NCBI GenBank assembly: GCA_964482495.1
Contig: CAYZXS010000016.1
Span: 1 to 64,000, forward strand
Length of the DNA stretch: 64,000 nucleotides
Direction: 5' to 3'
DNA from: J029 sp964482495
GTDB taxonomy: Bacteria > Planctomycetota > UBA1135
Of the stretch, positions 27,591 through 35,632 are shown one piece after another (position 1 is the stretch's first letter; each line of letters starts with the position of its first letter). Under the pieces are notes generated by a model. That model was not told the origin of the DNA, ran no database searches, and saw only the letters and a program-made list of their open reading frames with translations. The translations under genes were made by a program, and so were the position numbers.

Positions 27591-27608
27591 CGTTACCCCC
27601 GGGTAACG
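27591..27608. promoter_or_regulatory. Perfect inverted repeat between the two HEAT genes
   Basis: CGTTACCC-CC-GGGTAACG is a perfect 8-bp inverted repeat with a 2-nt centre. It starts 16 nt after the first HEAT gene stop and lies 33 nt before a TACACT -10-like hexamer. It could be an operator or a hairpin; there is no T-tract, so it is not a standard terminator. Confidence 0.4.
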
Positions 27609-27640
27609 CCCCGCGCTCGCGCCTGCGGTGCCCGGGGTGG

Positions 27641-27646
27641 TACACT
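27641..27646 (+). promoter_or_regulatory. -10-like hexamer of the second HEAT gene (TACACT)
   Basis: TACACT lies 65 nt before the ATG at 27712. The leader contains an AGGAG ribosome site 8 nt before the start. Confidence 0.4.
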
Positions 27647-27711
27647 CTTTGCCTTCCATGGGTGACGGCCGATCCATCATGACGCCACCCATACGGATAC
27701 AGGAGATACGA

Positions 27712-29736
27712 ATGAACCGCTGGCTGCTTCCCCTGACGCTGATCGCGTCCCTCGCCTTGGGGGCCGATCTGGCCGCCCACGGCGGCACCTACCGCGGGCC
27801 TGGCGACACCGTCCCGCCTGGTGGCGGCGGCGCTGCCACCCCCACGACGCCGACCGCCCCGGCCACCCCGGCCACTCCGGCGACCCCCGCCACCCCGGCC
27901 ACGCCGTCCACTCCGGGGACGCCCTCGACGCCGACCATCCCGACCGCTCCGGCGCAGAACCAGCCGAAGCAGGCGACCACCGGCGTCCCTCCCGGCGACG
28001 ACCTGACGCGCTGGGTGTTCTGGTGGGAGTTCAACAAGGAGCCGTACCTGAACCTCAAGGCGAAGGTCCACGGCGGCACCATCTCCACCGGTGAGAACGA
28101 GCTGCTGACCGGCCTCGAGGCCTTCAACACCAGCAACAACACCTTCAAGCCGACCACCCAGCAGATCACCTCGATGGTGATCCCGGCGCTGCGGTCGGCC
28201 CTGGAGAACGAAGAGAGCATCGACATCCAGTCCTCGGCGATGGTGGCCCTGGCCAAGATCGGCCTCGACCCGACCGTCATCGATCTGTTCCAGCCGCAGC
28301 TGGAGGCCTCCAGCCAGGAGATCCGCGAGACCTCCGCGCTGGCCTACGGCATCCTCCAGAACCCGATCTCGCTGGACGTGCTCCGGCACCTGGCCTTCGA
28401 CACTCCTGAGGGTCGCGCCTTCACCGGCAAGCAGACCGAGGTCTCCCCCCGGACGCGCGCCTTCGCGGCCTACGGCTTGGGCTTGCTGGCCTACGCCTCC
28501 GATGATCCGCAGTTCCGTGACGACATCGCCACCAGCCTGTGGGAGTTGCTGAGCACCGACCAGTCCTCGCTGAAGGACATCCGGGTCGCCTCCGTGATCG
28601 CCCTGGGCCTGACTCGCGTCGAGGGTCCCAAGCTCGAAGAGATCACCACCAACCTCTCCCTGTTCCTGGCTGACTCGACCAAGGACAAGCTGGTCCGGGC
28701 GCACTGCCCGAACGCGATCGCCAAGCTGGTCAACGCCAACGGCTCTCCGGAGCAGGCCGACCGCTTCGCGCGCGACATCAACGGCTACCTGGCCAAGAAC
28801 AGCAAGGCCGAAGCCGAGGTCCTGCAGTCCGCCGTCCAGGCGGTCGGCATGCTGGCCCCCGCCTGCACTCCCACCACCCAGAGCGAGATCTTCAAGACCC
28901 TGGTGCGGGTCGAGAAGGACGGCAAGGACATCCAGCAGAAGAACTTCTCGGCCATCTCCATGGCCTACCTCGGCGCCGCGGCGCCCGAGGGGAGCCCGAT
29001 CCGGAACGACGTCACCGAGTTCCTGATGAAGCACACCGCCAAGGGCAGCACCAACTACCGCCCCTGGGCCGGTCTGGCGCTGGGCGTGATGTCCTTCAAG
29101 ATGGAGGAGGCGAAGTCCGGCATGCTGCCCGAGGTCGCCGCTGAGGCGGTGCTCGCGCGCTTCAAGAAGGAGAGCGACCCGGCCAACAAGTCGGCCTTCG
29201 CGATCTCCCTCGGCCTGATGAAGTACCTCAAGGGCGAGAAGCTGATCTCGACCGAGCTGAAGAAGTCGAAGCAGCAGGAGCTGCGCGGCTACTGCGCCGT
29301 CGCCCTCGGCCTGATGGGCGCGCGGGACCACCGCGAGTACATCTCCGAGATGGTCAGCGAGAGCCGCCGCCAGCCGGCCCTGCTGCAGCAGGCCTCGATC
29401 GCGCTCGGCCTGATGAACGACCACGAGGTCGTGGACACCCTGCTCCAGCTGATGAACCCGCCGGAGGGCCGCCCGGTGCTGTCGGTGCTGTCCGCCGCCG
29501 CGACCGCCATCGGCTTCATCGGCGACCACCGCTCGGTCACCCCGCTCGTCGATCTGCTCGGCAACGACCGCGACTTCACCCCGCTCGGCCGCGCCTTCGC
29601 TGCCGTCGCGCTGGGCCTGGTGGCGGATAAGGAGACCCTGCCGTGGAACTCCAAGATCGCCGAGAACCTGAACTACCGCGCCGCGGTCTCGACCCTTCGG
29701 GACCAGGCCGGCACGGGCATCCTGGACATCCTCTAG
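27712..29736 (+). CDS. Secreted HEAT-repeat protein (paralog 2)
   Basis: This 674-aa protein's ATG follows an AGGAG ribosome site. It has a signal peptide (LLPLTLIASLALGADLAAHG) and a GGTYRGPGDTVPPGGGG segment. An Ala-Thr-Pro repeat linker and the aromatic motif TRWVFWWEFNKEPYLNLK near residue 99 follow. A long HEAT array then includes ETSALAYGILQNPISLDVL, AFAAYGLGLLAYAS and GYCAVALGLMGARDH. It is probably exported to the periplasm or surface. Compared with paralog 1 it is more lysine-rich and its codons look more uniform, which may mean higher expression. A strong terminator follows. Function is unknown. Confidence 0.88.
   Translation: MNRWLLPLTLIASLALGADLAAHGGTYRGPGDTVPPGGGGAATPTTPTAPATPATPATPATPATPSTPGTPSTPTIPTAPAQNQPKQATTGVPPGDDLTRWVFWWEFNKEPYLNLKAKVHGGTISTGENELLTGLEAFNTSNNTFKPTTQQITSMVIPALRSALENEESIDIQSSAMVALAKIGLDPTVIDLFQPQLEASSQEIRETSALAYGILQNPISLDVLRHLAFDTPEGRAFTGKQTEVSPRTRAFAAYGLGLLAYASDDPQFRDDIATSLWELLSTDQSSLKDIRVASVIALGLTRVEGPKLEEITTNLSLFLADSTKDKLVRAHCPNAIAKLVNANGSPEQADRFARDINGYLAKNSKAEAEVLQSAVQAVGMLAPACTPTTQSEIFKTLVRVEKDGKDIQQKNFSAISMAYLGAAAPEGSPIRNDVTEFLMKHTAKGSTNYRPWAGLALGVMSFKMEEAKSGMLPEVAAEAVLARFKKESDPANKSAFAISLGLMKYLKGEKLISTELKKSKQQELRGYCAVALGLMGARDHREYISEMVSESRRQPALLQQASIALGLMNDHEVVDTLLQLMNPPEGRPVLSVLSAAATAIGFIGDHRSVTPLVDLLGNDRDFTPLGRAFAAVALGLVADKETLPWNSKIAENLNYRAAVSTLRDQAGTGILDIL
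27837..27955 (+). repeat. Ala-Thr-Pro coding repeat (linker)
   Basis: Short tandem copies of a GCCACCCCG-like 9-mer encode repeated ATP/STP triplets. This low-complexity linker in the second HEAT protein is prone to copy-number change. Confidence 0.8.
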
Positions 29737-29757
29737 GGCGCCCTTCGTCTCTCCTGG

Positions 29758-29790
29758 AAGGAGCGGGCTTCGGCCCGCTCCTTTCCTTTT
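29758..29790 (+). terminator. Rho-independent terminator after the HEAT gene pair
   Basis: The stem GGAGCGGGC/GCCCGCTCC with a TTCG tetraloop is followed by TTTCCTTTT. It lies between convergent genes. Confidence 0.9.
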
Positions 29791-29794
29791 CCCC

Positions 29795-30514
29795 TCAGGG
29801 ATCCCGGCGTCGGAACTCGGCGCGCAGTTCGGCGGCGTCCAAGGACAGGAAGTCGCCGCGCTCGTTGCGGAGGAGGAAGCTGCCGGCGTCCACGTCGCTC
29901 CGCTTCAGGCGGTAGCTGCCCCGGTGCGGGGAGACCAGCCACTCGCCGGGCAGGAGCCAGGCCAGGTCAGCGTCGCGCAGCCGTCTGTTGGGGACAGCCG
30001 GAGCTTCGGGCTCCGCGTCGCTCGCTCGGCCGGGACCAGGGCCGGGGCCGGGGAACTCCCCCGCCAGTTCGAAGACCGCGCCCGCGTCACCGGCCGGATC
30101 TGCCGCGGCGCGTTCTGCGCCGGGGACCGCCTCGACCGCCACCTCGCGCACGCTGCCGCGGCTGCGGAGCAGGCGCAGCAGCTCCGCCGCCATGCGGGGC
30201 AGCTCCAGACGAGAGGCTTCCGTCTCCACTTGGAGGTTGTCGCCCGAGGCGAAGACGGCGCCGGAGCGCAGCATGGCCAGGCTGGGCGGCGGGAAGCCGG
30301 CCAGCTCCTCCCGGCACCAGCGTTGCACCAGGCTCCTGGCGTTGAGCAGCCCGGTGCGGTTCCAACGGAGCTCGGCCGCGGCGCCGCCTTCGCGTAGCAG
30401 CCGGCGCGCCAGGGCGCCGAACTCGGCGCCGTCCCAGTCCTCGGCGTGATAGGCGCCGTCGGCGCCGTAGAGCAGAAGCCGCGGGACGGTCCGTGAAGGC
30501 AGGCGCGGGCTCAC
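29795..30514 (-). CDS. Protein of unknown function (purM operon, last gene)
   Basis: This 239-aa protein's GTG start overlaps the upstream stop (GTGA). A longer open frame reaching 30667 lies inside the neighbouring gene and was rejected. The N-terminus VPRLLLYGADGAYHAEDWDG looks like a small alpha/beta domain. A Pro/Gly/Ala linker (about residue 160) separates it from a C-terminal basic beta-rich part ending FLSLDAAELRAEFRRRDP. There is no signal peptide and I recognise no family. Confidence 0.65.
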   Translation of the reverse strand: MSPRLPSRTVPRLLLYGADGAYHAEDWDGAEFGALARRLLREGGAAAELRWNRTGLLNARSLVQRWCREELAGFPPPSLAMLRSGAVFASGDNLQVETEASRLELPRMAAELLRLLRSRGSVREVAVEAVPGAERAAADPAGDAGAVFELAGEFPGPGPGPGRASDAEPEAPAVPNRRLRDADLAWLLPGEWLVSPHRGSYRLKRSDVDAGSFLLRNERGDFLSLDAAELRAEFRRRDP

Positions 30515-31047
30515 GGACGCCGGGTGGACCGGAGGTGCAGGCCGATCAGGGCGGCCAGGGCCAGCAGCGCCCCTGCCGGCGCGAGCTGGGCGAGCAGGGT
30601 GGAGCTTCGCAGCGAGGCGCTGCGCTGGTCCTCCCGGAGGAGGCGGTCCCGCAGGGCGCCCAGCCACGAACGCTGGGCGTCGTTGAGGGCGCCTGGTTCC
30701 TGCTCGTCTCTCGCGAGCAGGGAGTCCAGGTCGGACACCAGCCGGTCCCGCCGCTCCGGCGCGTGGCTGTCGAGCTGAGCCTGCAGCAGCGCAGGCTGCG
30801 GGTGGGCGGGGTCGATCCGACGCAGCGCGTCGACGGCTCGCTGAGCCTCGGCCAGGGCGCCGCCTCGGTAGCAGAGCTGGTAGCGGGCCAGCTCGGTCTG
30901 CCAGACCGGCTCGGCCCGATCGAGTCGGTCGAGCTCATCGAGCAGGCTCCTGGCCTCGAGCGCGGCCGGCTCCTGGGCCGGGCGGGCGGAGGAGGCGCCG
31001 GTCATCCCGGCGAGCAGCCCGAGGGCGGCGACCGCGGCGCACCTCAC
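30511..31047 (-). CDS. Exported protein with C-terminal membrane anchor, unknown function
   Basis: This 178-aa protein starts at a GTG overlapping the upstream stop (GTGA). It has an N-terminal signal (CAAVAALGLLAGMTGASSA), a helical TPR-like middle (ELARYQLCYRGGALAEAQRA) and a C-terminal hydrophobic segment LLALAALIGLHL followed by arginines. The layout suggests a periplasmic domain tethered to the membrane. The function and partners are unknown; it sits between the spermidine-synthase-like gene and another unknown in the purM operon. Confidence 0.65.
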   Translation of the reverse strand: MRCAAVAALGLLAGMTGASSARPAQEPAALEARSLLDELDRLDRAEPVWQTELARYQLCYRGGALAEAQRAVDALRRIDPAHPQPALLQAQLDSHAPERRDRLVSDLDSLLARDEQEPGALNDAQRSWLGALRDRLLREDQRSASLRSSTLLAQLAPAGALLALAALIGLHLRSTRRP

Positions 31048-32639
31048 GGGCCGGTCGCCTCCGCGATCCACTCCCGCGCCTGATCCAGGGAGATGGCGTT
31101 GCGGTCGTCGTGGTAGGCCTCCCCGCCTGGCAGGGCTTCACCCGCCTGGACCTGGCCGGCGAGGGCGGCGGCGCCGACGAACACCGGCACGCCGGCCGGG
31201 ATCGACGCCTGGAGCTGCTCCAAGGGCATCAACGGCTGGTCCTTCCGGGCGAAGACCAGGACGTTGCGGGAGAAGGGCACGCGGTGAAGCCGCAGGTGCT
31301 CGCCGTAGGCGTCGCGCAGGCCGGCGAGGATGCTGCCCACCGCGGCGCCCTGGGTGCCGGCGCTGGAGCTGGTGCCGAGGTTGACCGCCAGGACCCCGCC
31401 CGGGCGCAGATGGCGCGCGGTCTCGTGGAAGAACTCGGCGCTGGCGAGGTGAGCCGGGATCTCGAACTGGGCGGCGTAGGCGTCGAGCAGCAGGAAGTCG
31501 AGGTCGGCGGGGGCGCCGCGGAGCTGCAGGCGGGCGTCCCCCACCCGGACCTCCGTGCGCCGCGACAAGGCCGGCGGCAGCGGGAGCCACTCCTGCCCCA
31601 GGGATACTGCCTCAGGGTCGAGCTCGACGCCGACGGCGCTCCATTCGCGGTCGCCGAGCCCGGCCGCGACCGGCCCCAGGGCGGCGCCTCCGGCGTGGCC
31701 GAGTGACCAGAAGCGGACCGGCTCGCCGCGGTCCTCGCTGCCGTGCAAGGCGTAGAGCGGGGCGAGCACGAAGAGGTCGTAGTAGCCTCCAGGCCAGCTC
31801 CCGCCGGGGCGCCAGAGCGACTGGTAGCTGTCCACGCCTTCATTCATCTGGAGCCAGCGCTCGACCGGGAGCTCGGTGTCCGGCTCGTGGAAGGCGACCA
31901 CGCGCAGCCGCTGGTACGGCGTCTCGACCACCGCCTCGACCCGGGTCTCGAGGCCCTCCGCAGAGCGGTCGGGCAGGTTGGCGGCGAGGGCGGGGTCGGC
32001 GGCGGCGAGCGGCAGCAGCGGCAGCAACCCGAGCGCGGCGAGGCGGCGGTCCTTGGCGGCGAGCAGCGCGCCGGCGACGATCAGGCAGCCGGCGAGCAGG
32101 GCCAGGGTCAGGCGGATGCCCAGGAAGGGCAGGGCGACGTAGGTCGAGCCGAAGACGCCGAGCAGCGAGCCGACGGTCCCCGCCGCCGAGACCTCGCCCG
32201 CCGCCCGGCCGGCGCCCCGCTCCGCGGACCGGATCTCGACCAGGAGCGGCGCCACCATGGCGAGCAGCAGCACGGGCGGCGCGAAGAAGAGCAGCGCGCC
32301 GGCCAGGGAGCCGCCGAGGGCGATGCCAGCCGCTTCCTCGAGCCGCAGGCCCTCCGGCAGCAGCCAGGCGCAGAACCAGGGCAGCAGCACGAGGGAGGCC
32401 GCGAGGAGCAGGCCGGCGCCGCCGAGCAGGCCCGCGGCCCAGCGCAGCGGAGGGCCGCCGCGCCGCGCCAGCCGCCCGCCGAGGGCGGCGCCGACGGCCA
32501 TGGCGAGCAGCACCACCCCGATCTGGTTGCTCCAGACCAGGGAGGTGGTCCCGAACCAGGGCGCGAGCCAGCGCACCCCCAGGACCTCGAGGGAGAGAGC
32601 GGCGAAGCCGGCGAGGGCGGCGGCGAGCAGGGTGGTCAT
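31044..32639 (-). CDS. Membrane protein fused to a spermidine-synthase-like methyltransferase-fold domain
   Basis: This 531-aa protein starts at an ATG 2 nt after the upstream stop; the open frame beyond it is a shadow. The N-terminal half holds about eight to ten hydrophobic helices (LSLEVLGVRWLAPWFGTTS is typical of this fused family). The C-terminal half has the polyamine-synthase fold with LGHAGGAALGPVA, the GVELDPEAV nucleotide loop and LLLDAYAAQFEIPAHLAS. These fused proteins are common but rarely tested; true spermidine synthesis is not established. Confidence 0.82.
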   Translation of the reverse strand: MTTLLAAALAGFAALSLEVLGVRWLAPWFGTTSLVWSNQIGVVLLAMAVGAALGGRLARRGGPPLRWAAGLLGGAGLLLAASLVLLPWFCAWLLPEGLRLEEAAGIALGGSLAGALLFFAPPVLLLAMVAPLLVEIRSAERGAGRAAGEVSAAGTVGSLLGVFGSTYVALPFLGIRLTLALLAGCLIVAGALLAAKDRRLAALGLLPLLPLAAADPALAANLPDRSAEGLETRVEAVVETPYQRLRVVAFHEPDTELPVERWLQMNEGVDSYQSLWRPGGSWPGGYYDLFVLAPLYALHGSEDRGEPVRFWSLGHAGGAALGPVAAGLGDREWSAVGVELDPEAVSLGQEWLPLPPALSRRTEVRVGDARLQLRGAPADLDFLLLDAYAAQFEIPAHLASAEFFHETARHLRPGGVLAVNLGTSSSAGTQGAAVGSILAGLRDAYGEHLRLHRVPFSRNVLVFARKDQPLMPLEQLQASIPAGVPVFVGAAALAGQVQAGEALPGGEAYHDDRNAISLDQAREWIAEATGP

Positions 32640-32641
32640 GG

Positions 32642-33994
32642 TCAGTGGGCGGCCGGCAGGTCGAGGCCGCGGATCATGGCCGGATAGACCGCGCCCGGGT
32701 CCGGATTGCGCGCGAAGTTCTCGAGCAGGGTGGCGACGCTCCGCTGCACCTGGAAGCGGTAGCTGCGCTCGGATCCGAGGTGCTCGACCCATACCGGCTG
32801 GTCCAGGTCCAGCAGGCGGTCGTTGAGGTAGAGGTCGATGCTGTGCACCGATTCGGACTCGATCCGCAGCGCGTTCCGCTCGCGGTCGGTGGTGACCTTG
32901 ATCCAAGCCGGCCTCGAGAGCTGCTCCGGGGGGTCGAAGGCGGTGGCGTGGACCCAGTAGGCGCGGCTGGCGCCAGGCACCAAGAGGTCGAAGTGGACCT
33001 CAGGAGGGTAGGCCTCGCGTCGCGCCAGCTCCTGGAGCCAAGCGAAGGCTGCCGTCCGGTCCGCGCCGCGATGCACGGGCGTCAATTCAGGGCGCCCGAG
33101 GTTGCCGCGGCACCGAACCAGCCAGGGAGAGTCCCTCGACTCCCGCCAGGGCTGGTCCGGAGGGGCGTCCCCGGTCGCCGGCGGCTGGATCAGGGCGGCG
33201 CCTTGGAGGAAGTGCGGCAGCAAGGCGGTGAGCACCGCGGCGTGGTCGCTGCCCGCGTCGGAGCCCAGCAGGAGGATCCGGTCCCGGTCGACGGCGCACT
33301 GGCGGAAGACCTCGGCCAGGGCGTCGACGAAGCGGAAGCGGCCGAGCTTGGGGATCTCGTCCAGGCGCAGGTCCGAGAGGTCGATCTCGAGCAGGGCGTG
33401 GCTGCCGCGCAGCCCCGGCGGCAAATCCGCGATGGCGAGCTGGGCCGCCTCGGCCGAACCGAGCAGGACCAGCAAGGGCAGCGGCGGGGCGTCCGTCAAC
33501 CCCGCGGGGAGCGTGAGTCGGTAGGGCTGGCCCATCAGCCGGCTTCGGCCCTCCCTCTGCTCCCCGGCGGCGAGACCCGGCGACCGGCGGGCGCCGGCGA
33601 GGAGCTCGGAACACGCCCCAACCTGGCGCAAGGGATCCGCGCCCGCGGTCGCCTCGAGGGCCTCGAAGGAGGCGTTGAGCTCGCTTCCGGTGGTCAGGAT
33701 CCGGCGGCGGCTCTCTTGCTCCACCGCGTCCTGCACCAGGCGCAGGACCACCTGGAGGCGCGATTCCAGCGGCTCGAGCAAGCCCTCGGGGAGGACGCGG
33801 GCGCTGACGGAGGCGAACTCGAGGGCGAAGCTGCCGACCAACTCGACCTGACGCGGGCTGGTGGATTCGAGCGCTGCGATCCAGCTCTGGAGGGCGGCCT
33901 CGACCCTGGACTGCTCGGTAGCCGGGAAGGGCGCCGGAGCCGGCTCTTGCGGCCAGGCCGCGAGCGTCAGCAGGCTCAAGGCGAGGGCGCTCAT
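32642..33994 (-). CDS. Secreted alpha/beta-hydrolase-like protein
   Basis: This 450-aa protein's ATG overlaps the upstream stop (ATGA). It has a signal peptide (MSALALSLLTLAAWPQ), a helical N-terminal region and a putative alpha/beta-hydrolase domain. The segment DRDRILLLGSDAGSDHAAVL aligns with the nucleophile elbow of esterase-type hydrolases (DRDR..LTGHSMGG). The expected Ser is Asp here, so it may be inactive or use a different chemistry. The C-terminal part (AYWVHATAFDPPEQL, SIDLYLNDRLLDLD) resembles a beta-sandwich found after such domains. Moderate confidence. Confidence 0.6.
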   Translation of the reverse strand: MSALALSLLTLAAWPQEPAPAPFPATEQSRVEAALQSWIAALESTSPRQVELVGSFALEFASVSARVLPEGLLEPLESRLQVVLRLVQDAVEQESRRRILTTGSELNASFEALEATAGADPLRQVGACSELLAGARRSPGLAAGEQREGRSRLMGQPYRLTLPAGLTDAPPLPLLVLLGSAEAAQLAIADLPPGLRGSHALLEIDLSDLRLDEIPKLGRFRFVDALAEVFRQCAVDRDRILLLGSDAGSDHAAVLTALLPHFLQGAALIQPPATGDAPPDQPWRESRDSPWLVRCRGNLGRPELTPVHRGADRTAAFAWLQELARREAYPPEVHFDLLVPGASRAYWVHATAFDPPEQLSRPAWIKVTTDRERNALRIESESVHSIDLYLNDRLLDLDQPVWVEHLGSERSYRFQVQRSVATLLENFARNPDPGAVYPAMIRGLDLPAAH

Positions 33995-34527
33995 CGCGGC
34001 GACCGCGAGCGTGCCGCGAGCACCGCCAGGGCGGTGGGCCGGGGATCGGCCCGGAGCGACAACGGAGCGGGCGGCGCGCCGTCGAGCCAGGCGAGGTTGC
34101 CGCGCAGCCGACTGTCCTCCGGGTAGGCGGCCCTGGCGCGCTGCAGGCAGGTGCGCGTTTCCTCCAGGCGACTTTCTCCCCACAAAGCGAGCGCGTACTC
34201 CAGCATCGGGTCGACTGGAGCAAGCTCCGTGCCATCGATCGACAGGGGCAGCTGGTGCCGGCGCTGGTAGAGCACCAGGTTGGCGCGGTCGCCGGGGCCG
34301 CCGTGGTCGGCGAGCAGCTGCCAGCCGGCCTGGACTCGCGGGTCGAGCTGGTGGTCCAAGCGCCGCACCCAGTGGAACAGCCGCGCCCGCCAGGCGCCGG
34401 AGTCGGCCTGCGGGGCTTCGAGCATCTGGCCTAGCTGCTCCAGGACCCGCGCGCGCCGCGCCTCCAGGCGCGGGAGCGGGTCGCCGGCCGAGGCGGCCAG
34501 GAGCAGGGCCAGGATCAGTCCAGCCAA
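33991..34527 (-). CDS. Exported protein of unknown function with TPR-like region
   Basis: This 178-aa protein probably starts at a TTG that overlaps the last 13 nt of purM. The first residues form a short signal (AGLILALLLAASAGDPLP). The rest is helical, with a TPR-like pair of helices (MLEYALALWGESRLEETRTC, LQRARAAYPEDSRLRGNLAW). The function is unknown. It is translationally linked to purM and to the hydrolase-like gene. Confidence 0.6.
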   Translation of the reverse strand: MAGLILALLLAASAGDPLPRLEARRARVLEQLGQMLEAPQADSGAWRARLFHWVRRLDHQLDPRVQAGWQLLADHGGPGDRANLVLYQRRHQLPLSIDGTELAPVDPMLEYALALWGESRLEETRTCLQRARAAYPEDSRLRGNLAWLDGAPPAPLSLRADPRPTALAVLAARSRSPR

Positions 34528-35564
34528 GCCACTCCCGCCGTCTGGTCGCAGATCTCGCCCATGGCGAATGGGGCGGCGCCAGCCTCGCGCAGGCCGGCCT
34601 CGATGGTGTCGGCAGAGGCCGGGTCGACCACCAGGATCATGCCGACGCCCATGTTGAAGGCCCGCCAGGCCTCGTCGCGCTCGACCTCGCCGGCCGCCAC
34701 CAGTTGCTCGAAGACGTTCAGGGGCGGCACCGCGGCGCGGGAGACCGTGGCGCCGAGGCCGTGCAGCACCCGGGGCAGGTTGCCGGGCACTCCCCCGCCG
34801 GTGATGTGGGCCAGCGCGTGCAGCGCCGGGTCCTTCAAGAACGGTCGCAGCTCAGCGAGGTAGCAGCGGTGCGGCTCGAGCATGACGTCGGCGACGCTGG
34901 CGCCGTCGCCGCCCGGGAAGGGGTCGCCCCAGCCGAGGCCCATGCGCTCGTCGATGATGCGCCTGGCCAGCGAGTAGCCGTTGGTGTGCAGGCCGACCGC
35001 CGGTAGGCCGATCAGGCGGTCCCCGGCGCGGACCTTGCTGCCGTCGATGATGTGGGCCTTCTCCACCACCCCCACCAGCGTGCCGACCAGGTCGAACTCG
35101 TCCTCGGGGTAGACGCCCGGCATCTCGGCAGTCTCGCCGCCGAGCAGGGTCATGCCGTGGTCCTTGCAGGCGTGGGCCAGGCCCTCGATCAGGGCCGCCA
35201 CCCGCTCCGGCCGCAGCTTGCCGACGCCGACGTAGTCGAGGAAGAACAGCGGTTCGGCGCCCTGCACCAGCGCGTCGTTGATGCAGTGCTGCACCAGGTC
35301 GCGTCCGACGCTGCCGTAGCGGCCAGTGGCCGCGGCGATCCTGGTCTTGGTGCCGACGCCGTCGGCGGTGGCCACCAGCACCGGTTCCTGGCCCAGGCCG
35401 TCGGCCCGGAAGAGGCCGCCGAAGCTGCCGACGTCGGCCAGCACGCGCTCGCCGAAGGTGGCGCGGATGGCGGGCTTCGCGCGGGCCAGGGCGTCCTCGG
35501 CGGCGTCGATGTCGACCCCGGCGTCGCGGTAGCTCAGGGCTTCTTGGGGCGGTTCCGGACTCAT
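34515..35564 (-). CDS. purM: Phosphoribosylformylglycinamidine cyclo-ligase
   Basis: PurM closes the imidazole ring to give AIR in purine synthesis, using ATP. The 349-aa protein shows SYRDAGVDIDAAEDAL, VATADGVGTKTRIA, DLVQHCINDALVQGAEPLFF, LLGGETAEMPGVY and the glycine-rich HITGGGVPGNLPRVL. The gene is first in a six-gene minus-strand operon whose other members are unrelated unknowns. TAGAAT ends 10 nt before its ATG. Confidence 0.97.
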   Translation of the reverse strand: MSPEPPQEALSYRDAGVDIDAAEDALARAKPAIRATFGERVLADVGSFGGLFRADGLGQEPVLVATADGVGTKTRIAAATGRYGSVGRDLVQHCINDALVQGAEPLFFLDYVGVGKLRPERVAALIEGLAHACKDHGMTLLGGETAEMPGVYPEDEFDLVGTLVGVVEKAHIIDGSKVRAGDRLIGLPAVGLHTNGYSLARRIIDERMGLGWGDPFPGGDGASVADVMLEPHRCYLAELRPFLKDPALHALAHITGGGVPGNLPRVLHGLGATVSRAAVPPLNVFEQLVAAGEVERDEAWRAFNMGVGMILVVDPASADTIEAGLREAGAAPFAMGEICDQTAGVAWLD

Positions 35565-35574
35565 CTCAGCGGCG

Positions 35575-35580
35575 ATTCTA
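35575..35580 (-). promoter_or_regulatory. -10-like hexamer of purM (TAGAAT-N10-ATG)
   Basis: TAGAAT on the minus strand ends 10 nt before the purM ATG. There is no ribosome site. Confidence 0.5.
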
Positions 35581-35618
35581 CGGCCGCCGCCCGCCTTTAT
35601 CGCCCTCCCGGACTGCCC

Positions 35619-35624
35619 TATCCT
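35619..35624 (+). promoter_or_regulatory. -10-like hexamer of dxr (TATCCT-N8-ATG)
   Basis: TATCCT ends 8 nt before the dxr ATG, which would make the mRNA leaderless. The divergent purM element lies 38 nt away. Confidence 0.5.
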
Positions 35625-35632
35625 GTAGGGAC

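Noticed and set aside
27837..27955. CRISPR-like tandem repeat
   Set aside because: The repeats are short, contiguous and encode an Ala-Thr-Pro linker; there are no spacers.
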